A DNA stretch of 64,000 bases. Source: Actinoplanes subtropicus (GTDB lineage Bacteria > Actinomycetota > Actinomycetes > Mycobacteriales > Micromonosporaceae). Below the pieces are notes generated by a model, which was given only the letters and a program-made list of their open reading frames with translations, did not search any database and had not been told where the DNA came from. A program made the position numbers and the translations under genes. Of this stretch, positions 59,997 through 64,000 are shown piece after piece; the stretch's first letter is position 1, and each line of letters begins with the position of its first letter. The stretch covers positions 1 to 64,000 of the forward strand of contig NZ_JOJL01000006.1 in assembly GCF_000721705.1 (NCBI RefSeq), in the 5' to 3' direction.

Positions 59997-61049
59997 TCAG
60001 CCCTCCGGGGTCGCGGTGAGCAGGTAGTCGTCGGCCTCCGGGCTCCAGCGCAGGCCGACCGCCCCGCTGGTGGCGGCGGCCTTGGAGAACTGCAGGAAGC
60101 TGCGGTAACCCAGCTTCTTCTCGCTGAAGTCGGGCGCCACCTTGCGTACCTTGTTCTTCAGGCCGGAGAGCGCGACCGTGCCGTCCGCGCCAGCCTCCTC
60201 CCGGACCACCCCGCGCAGCAGCACGAACGCCGCCTCGCGGTCGCCGTGCTCGGGCAGGGTCACCTCGGGGTCACCCTTGGCCGAGCCGGACCCCAGCTCG
60301 ACCACGTTGTGGCCGGCCAGGTGGCGCAGCAGCTCGCCGAAGGCGCGGAAGCCGTAGTCGGCCTCGTTGAAGGTCGGGTCCTTGCGCAGCAGCGTGCGCT
60401 TCAGGGTGGACGCGGTCACCGTGCCGTTCGAGCTGCTCTGCAGGCCGGCGACGGTCTGCGCGACCAGCGAGGCGAGCGCGTCGACGTCCCGGGGCGAGGG
60501 CGGGGCGGCCGGCGGCGGCGAGACCGGCCGGTCGGGGCGGTCCTGCTTCGTGCGCGCCGGCGGGACCGGCACCTCGACACCCTCGAGCCGGTCGTAGAAG
60601 AGGAACTCGTCGCACGCCGCCGGTAGCAGGCGGGACGTGGAGTTCTCCACCCCGACGCCGATCACCCGCTTGTTGAGCTCGCGCAGCTTGTCGACCAGCG
60701 GGGTGAAGTCGCTGTCGCCGGTGCACAGCACGAACGTCGAGATGTAGTCGCGCTCGAAGGCCAGCTCGAGCGCGTCCACGGTCATCTTGATGTCGGCGGC
60801 GTTCTTGCGGGAGGCGCCCATCCGCTGCGGGATGTCGATCAGCTCGACGTGCGACCGGGTCAGCATGCGCCGGTCCTCGTCGAAGAAGGACCAGTCCGCG
60901 TACGCCCGGCGCACCACCACGCGGCCCCGCTCGGCGAGTGCGTCGGCGACCGGGCGCAGGTCGAAGGACAGGCCTCCGAGGTGATCCCGCGCGCCGATCG
61001 CCAGGTTCTCGTAGTCCAGGAACAGGGCGATGCGCTCCTCTTGATCCAC
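59997..61049 (-). CDS. NYN (PIN-like) domain protein with OST-HTH/LOTUS domains
   Basis: A 350-residue protein. An N-terminal NYN nuclease-type domain spans ~1-150 with the acidic residues of PIN-like RNases: Asp12 in LFLDYENLA, Asp86 in AADIKM, and Asp112/Asp114 in CTGDSDF. Two OST-HTH (LOTUS)-like segments follow (~185-265, TVAGLQSSSNGTVTASTLKR; ~275-345, VALSGLKNKVRKVAPDFSEK), a fold that binds RNA or DNA in eukaryotic germ-line proteins and occurs in bacterial NYN proteins. It is probably an RNA-processing or RNA-decay enzyme. It begins five bases after the FAD oxidoreductase gene. Confidence 0.88.
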   Translation of the reverse strand: MDQEERIALFLDYENLAIGARDHLGGLSFDLRPVADALAERGRVVVRRAYADWSFFDEDRRMLTRSHVELIDIPQRMGASRKNAADIKMTVDALELAFERDYISTFVLCTGDSDFTPLVDKLRELNKRVIGVGVENSTSRLLPAACDEFLFYDRLEGVEVPVPPARTKQDRPDRPVSPPPAAPPSPRDVDALASLVAQTVAGLQSSSNGTVTASTLKRTLLRKDPTFNEADYGFRAFGELLRHLAGHNVVELGSGSAKGDPEVTLPEHGDREAAFVLLRGVVREEAGADGTVALSGLKNKVRKVAPDFSEKKLGYRSFLQFSKAAATSGAVGLRWSPEADDYLLTATPEG

Positions 61050-61054
61050 GCCGG

Positions 61055-62233
61055 TCAGGGTACGCCGCCAGCCAGCCTGGCCACGTTCTCCGGGGCGAAG
61101 AACTCGGCCGGGGAGGTGACGCCCGAGTTGAGCCGGGCGAAGGCGTCCATCGCGGGCTGGTTCCCGGCGAACGCCGAGACCAGCCGGATCATCTGCTCGT
61201 CCGGCGGCTGCAGCGCGGCGATGCCCAGCGTCATCCGGTAGACCGGCATCGCCCGGGCGTCCCGGCGCGCCTGGTAGCCGGCCAGCGCGTCGGCGTACGG
61301 CGCCGAGCCGCCGAGCGTCGCGTCGAGCGCCACGGCCAGCTCCTCGGCGTCCAGGAACGCGTCGGTGATGCCCTGGGCGGTGATGAAGTCCCGGCTGTAG
61401 CCCGCGTCGCCGACCAGCGCCCAGCCCGGCCCGTACGGGATCCGGAAGTAGTTGGGCACCGACGAGCCGACGATCTTCTCCTCGCGCTTGGCCGCCCGGA
61501 TCCGCTCGGCGAACGCCGGGGCCAGCTCGAACGTCCGCATCAGCTCGCCCTCGACGTCGTCGCGGTGCGCGGCCAGCTCGACGTGCGGCCAGCCGCCGAT
61601 GACCAGGGTCAGGTCGTCGTTGGTCGGGCAGACCGCCCAGCCCCGGCCGGGCCGGCTGTACGCCTCGAACGTGTCGGTCGGCAGGTTGCTCCAGTACGAG
61701 TAGTACCCGACGGTCAGCGCCGGGACCTCCTCGTACGAGGGAGCCCGCACCGCCTTGGCCACCGCCGAGTTGCGCCCGTCCGCGCCGACCACCACGCGGG
61801 CCCGCTCGACCTGGCCGTTGCCGCCCCGGACGCCGGTCACCAGGCCGTCCTCGACGAGCACGTCCTCGAGGCCGAAGCCCTCGCGGACCTCCGCGCCGGC
61901 CGCGGCGGCCGCGTCGAGGAGGATCTTGTCGAGCAATGGGCGGCGCGGGGCATAGGCGTACGGCGAATCGGCCGTGCCCGGCGCACCCGCCAGCGTGAGC
62001 GGGCCGAAGTCGAACGCGTACCGCCCGACCGGCGGGGTGGTCGCCACCACCTGGCCGAGCAGGCCCCAGCGGCCCAGCGCGGCGACGCCCGGCGGGTGGA
62101 TGACGTGCGTGGAGACGGTGTCGCTGGGGAAGGTGGCCCGGTCGACCAGCAGGGTCCGGTAGCCACGGCGGGCGAGCAGCATGGCGAGTGGTGAGCCGGC
62201 GCAGCGCGCGCCCACCACGATGACGTCGTGCAT
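61055..62233 (-). CDS. FAD-dependent oxidoreductase (aromatic hydroxylase-like)
   Basis: A 392-residue flavoprotein. The N-terminal Rossmann motif is VIVVGARCAGSPLAMLLARR, followed by the active-site-type region DRATFPSDTVSTHVIHPPG, VVVGADGRNSAVAKAV (the GADGxxS motif of flavin monooxygenases) and GWALVGDAGYSRDFITAQGI (the GD motif). It probably hydroxylates or dehydrogenates a small molecule; geranylgeranyl-reductase-like members also match this pattern. The ATG at 62233 follows a CACTAT box by six bases and has no clear Shine-Dalgarno site. Its stop is five bases before the NYN gene. Confidence 0.85.
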   Translation of the reverse strand: MHDVIVVGARCAGSPLAMLLARRGYRTLLVDRATFPSDTVSTHVIHPPGVAALGRWGLLGQVVATTPPVGRYAFDFGPLTLAGAPGTADSPYAYAPRRPLLDKILLDAAAAAGAEVREGFGLEDVLVEDGLVTGVRGGNGQVERARVVVGADGRNSAVAKAVRAPSYEEVPALTVGYYSYWSNLPTDTFEAYSRPGRGWAVCPTNDDLTLVIGGWPHVELAAHRDDVEGELMRTFELAPAFAERIRAAKREEKIVGSSVPNYFRIPYGPGWALVGDAGYSRDFITAQGITDAFLDAEELAVALDATLGGSAPYADALAGYQARRDARAMPVYRMTLGIAALQPPDEQMIRLVSAFAGNQPAMDAFARLNSGVTSPAEFFAPENVARLAGGVP

Positions 62234-62274
62234 CAGGCCATAGTGGAGGAGATCACCGGGTGGGGCAAAGCTCG

Positions 62275-63228
62275 TCACGGCGGCGTGCCGGCGGTCAGCC
62301 GTACGGTGAAGCCGTCGTCGCGGCGGTACAGGCTGACGTGGTTGCAGGCCTGATGGGTGATCCACAGGCCGAGCCCGCCGCCGTCGCCGCGCGGGGCCGG
62401 GAGCAGCCCGGCGAAGGGGTCGGTCGGGCCCGGGCCGGCGTCGGTGACCGCGACGACCACCCGGCCGGCGGTCTTCCACACCCGCATCCGGATCGGGCCG
62501 TGGCCGTGCCGGTGGGCGTTGCTGACCGTCTCGCTGACCGCGACCACCAGGTCGTCCCGCTCCTGCTCGGTCAGGCTGCCGTCGACGCCGGCCCGCACCG
62601 CGTGCCGGGCCTCGGCCGGGGTCGGGTCGGTCAGCTCGCACCGCGGCGGGGTCAGCTCGACCGGGTCGGTGACCGGCCGGCGCGGCTGGACCAGGTAGGT
62701 GGCCGGCTCGAGGTAGCCCTGGTTGGGGCGGTGGACGTCGCCCGGCAGCGCGGTGCGCGGGTGGGTGCGCAGCACGTCGTCGACCACCGGGGCGGGCGTG
62801 GTCCGCAGGTCGTACGCGCACATGCTCCAGAGCGGGAATTCGTCGTACGCGTGGTTGATCGCCGACTCGTACCGCGCCCACCAGTCCCAGGTCGCGCCGA
62901 ACGCCTGCGGGGCCAGCTCGCCGATGATCCGGATCTGCCCGGCGCCGGCCGACACGTGCTCGGCGAGCAGCCCCCGGTAGGTGCGGATCGCCGAGGCGGG
63001 CCGGGCGTACAGGTCGTCGCCGGTCAGGTAGATCACCGGGCTGCCGGCCGGCAGCGCCGCCCGGACCAGCGCGGCGTTGTGCTCACCGAGCGCGACCACG
63101 GTCGGTTCGCCGGCCGCGACGCCGTCGACCAGGAACGGGACGACCACGCCGAGCAGGTGCTCGTCGGTGTCGTAGCAGATCGCTTCGTGGAAGCAGCCGA
63201 TGTGCCCGGCGGCGGCGCCCGTCCTCAT
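62275..63228 (-). CDS. MEDS-domain sensor with RsbW-type ATPase (anti-sigma-like)
   Basis: A 317-residue cytosolic protein. The first ~180 residues have the MEDS (DcmR-sensory-like) pattern: HIGCFHEAICYDTDEHLLGV, VALGEHNAALVRAALPAG, IRIIGELAPQAFGATWDWWA. The C-terminal ~130 residues form a HATPase_c_2 domain as in anti-sigma kinases: VVAVSETVSNAHRHGHGP (N box) and GGGLGLWITHQACNHVSLY (G box). It probably senses a signal and phosphorylates or sequesters a sigma-factor partner encoded elsewhere. The ATG at 63228 follows an AAGAGCGCAGG sequence. It is divergent from the MFS gene. Confidence 0.85.
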   Translation of the reverse strand: MRTGAAAGHIGCFHEAICYDTDEHLLGVVVPFLVDGVAAGEPTVVALGEHNAALVRAALPAGSPVIYLTGDDLYARPASAIRTYRGLLAEHVSAGAGQIRIIGELAPQAFGATWDWWARYESAINHAYDEFPLWSMCAYDLRTTPAPVVDDVLRTHPRTALPGDVHRPNQGYLEPATYLVQPRRPVTDPVELTPPRCELTDPTPAEARHAVRAGVDGSLTEQERDDLVVAVSETVSNAHRHGHGPIRMRVWKTAGRVVVAVTDAGPGPTDPFAGLLPAPRGDGGGLGLWITHQACNHVSLYRRDDGFTVRLTAGTPP

Positions 63229-63422
63229 CCTGCGCTCTTCGGGGCGGGCCGTCGCAGGGGGAACGGTGGTTCGCCGGGTGGGGCGCCGCCGTCCCGCTCG
63301 CCGCAGAGGACCGCCATGCAACCGGACTACCCGAAACCTGTCCAACGAAAACTGTGGACATCGTTTCTCCCGGGCCGGCCATCGGGCGCATGCGGCCGGT
63401 GGCCGCGGGGTAACCGGGGATC

Positions 63423-64000
63423 ATGTCCCTCGGAACGATCCGCACCGATGTGCCGGCCCGGCTCGACCGGTTGCCCTGGGCGCGCTGGCACTGGATGATC
63501 GTCATCGGGCTTGGCACGGTCTGGATCCTGGACGGGCTCGAGGTCACGATCGTCGGCAACCTCTCCGGCCGGCTGGCCGAGCCGGGCAGCGGCCTGGGCA
63601 TCACGCAGAGCCAGGTCACCGGGCTGGGCGCGGCGATGTACGTGGCCGGCGCCTGCTGCGGCGCGCTGTTCTTCGGCTGGCTCACCGACCGGTTCGGCCG
63701 CAAGAAGCTGTTCATCATCACGCTCGGCGTCTACCTGTTCGGCACCGCGATGACCGGGCTCTCTTTCGCCGTCTGGTGGTTCTTCCTGTTCCGGTTCATC
63801 ACCGGGGCCGGGATCGGCGGCGAGTACGCGGCGATCAACTCGGCGATCGACGAGCTGATCCCGAAGAAGCACCGCGGCCGGATCGACCTGATGATCAACG
63901 GCAGCTACTGGGCGGGCGCGGCGTTCGGCGCACTGCTCACCGTGCCGATCCTCACCCAGCTGCCGGTGAGCTGGGGCTGGCGGGTGGCGTTCGGCCTCGG
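63423..64000 (+). CDS. MFS metabolite:H+ symporter, truncated by the window edge
   Basis: The first 192 codons of a major facilitator are present; the frame is open at the right edge. Helix 1 reads [20 protein letters not shown], followed by [20 protein letters not shown] (the G-x3-D-R-x-G-R-K-K motif), and [20 protein letters not shown] (the RxxxGxGxGGE motif of the metabolite:H+ symporter family). Family members import sugars, aromatic acids or dicarboxylates. A GGGGAT site precedes the ATG at 63423. About half the protein is missing. Confidence 0.9.
   Translation, partial: MSLGTIRTDVPARLDRLPWARWHWMIVIGLGTVWILDGLEVTIVGNLSGRLAEPGSGLGITQSQVTGLGAAMYVAGACCGALFFGWLTDRFGRKKLFIITLGVYLFGTAMTGLSFAVWWFFLFRFITGAGIGGEYAAINSAIDELIPKKHRGRIDLMINGSYWAGAAFGALLTVPILTQLPVSWGWRVAFGL

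Noticed and set aside
1..64000. Possible tRNA, rRNA or tmRNA genes
   Set aside because: No cloverleaf with the GTTCRANNC T-loop consensus, and no rRNA-like conserved stretch, was noticed. A proper scan was not possible by eye.

Overview
The window is about 64 kb of very GC-rich DNA with densely packed genes, frequent GTG/TTG starts, several probable leaderless starts, a mycothiol-dependent-enzyme homologue, PadR/TetR/HxlR/LysR regulators next to their targets and many secreted multi-domain hydrolases. This points to a filamentous actinobacterium, most likely of the Micromonosporaceae (Actinoplanes-like). The genus is inference; no rRNA or tRNA gene is present to confirm it.

Layout. 0.3-6.6 kb: a minus-strand surface-sugar group (sugar C-methyltransferase, glucose-1-phosphate cytidylyltransferase-like enzyme, PIG-L deacetylase, Fe(II)/2OG-dioxygenase-like protein), a Wzz-like chain-length protein and a membrane acyltransferase. 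6.9-8.4 kb: an RNase A-like toxin/immunity pair and a lipoprotein. 8.6-9.9 kb: TMEM175-like channel and TetR regulator sharing a 20-bp divergent promoter. 9.9-15.7 kb: a large GH54 arabinofuranosidase, a polysaccharide deacetylase and a YoeB toxin whose antitoxin is truncated. 15.7-18.1 kb: APC permease plus acetamidase/formamidase. 18.2-21 kb: membrane protein plus two-component system. 21-25.2 kb: diguanylate cyclase, quinone reductase, secreted wall hydrolase. 25.3-27.9 kb: SnoaL-like protein, cobalamin-riboswitch-controlled cbtBA cobalt transporter, FhuF-like protein. 27.9-35 kb: small oxidoreductases, zinc-ribbon protein, second GH54 enzyme with two ricin-type domains, M15 peptidase, DUF4352-like protein, DedA/PGPGW operon.

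35.4-40.7 kb: four regulator/target pairs (HxlR, LysR and TetR with neighbouring SnoaL-like, SDR and SRPBCC genes) and a second DedA protein. 40.7-46.1 kb: MFS efflux-type transporter, vanadium-haloperoxidase-like phosphatase, two lipoproteins, luciferase-like monooxygenase. 46.2-48.4 kb: winged-helix regulator and a third GH54 gene, frameshifted. 48.6-56.8 kb: an unknown protein with an HEALE motif, an ABC transporter operon ending in a beta-propeller/phosphoesterase, a hypothetical protein and a Gfo/Idh/MocA oxidoreductase. 56.8-64 kb: chemoreceptor, PadR/mycothiol operon, NYN-LOTUS protein with an FAD oxidoreductase, MEDS/anti-sigma-type ATPase, and a truncated MFS symporter at the right edge.

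The main themes are secreted arabinose-polymer degradation (three GH54 paralogues with different binding modules), envelope polysaccharide synthesis and remodelling, and small self-regulated enzyme cassettes. No phage, IS element, CRISPR array or complete biosynthetic megacluster was seen. The observations most worth following are the stand-alone RNase A-like toxin/immunity pair, the YoeB toxin with a beheaded antitoxin, the GH54 family expansion with one frameshifted member, and the compact leaderless divergent promoter.
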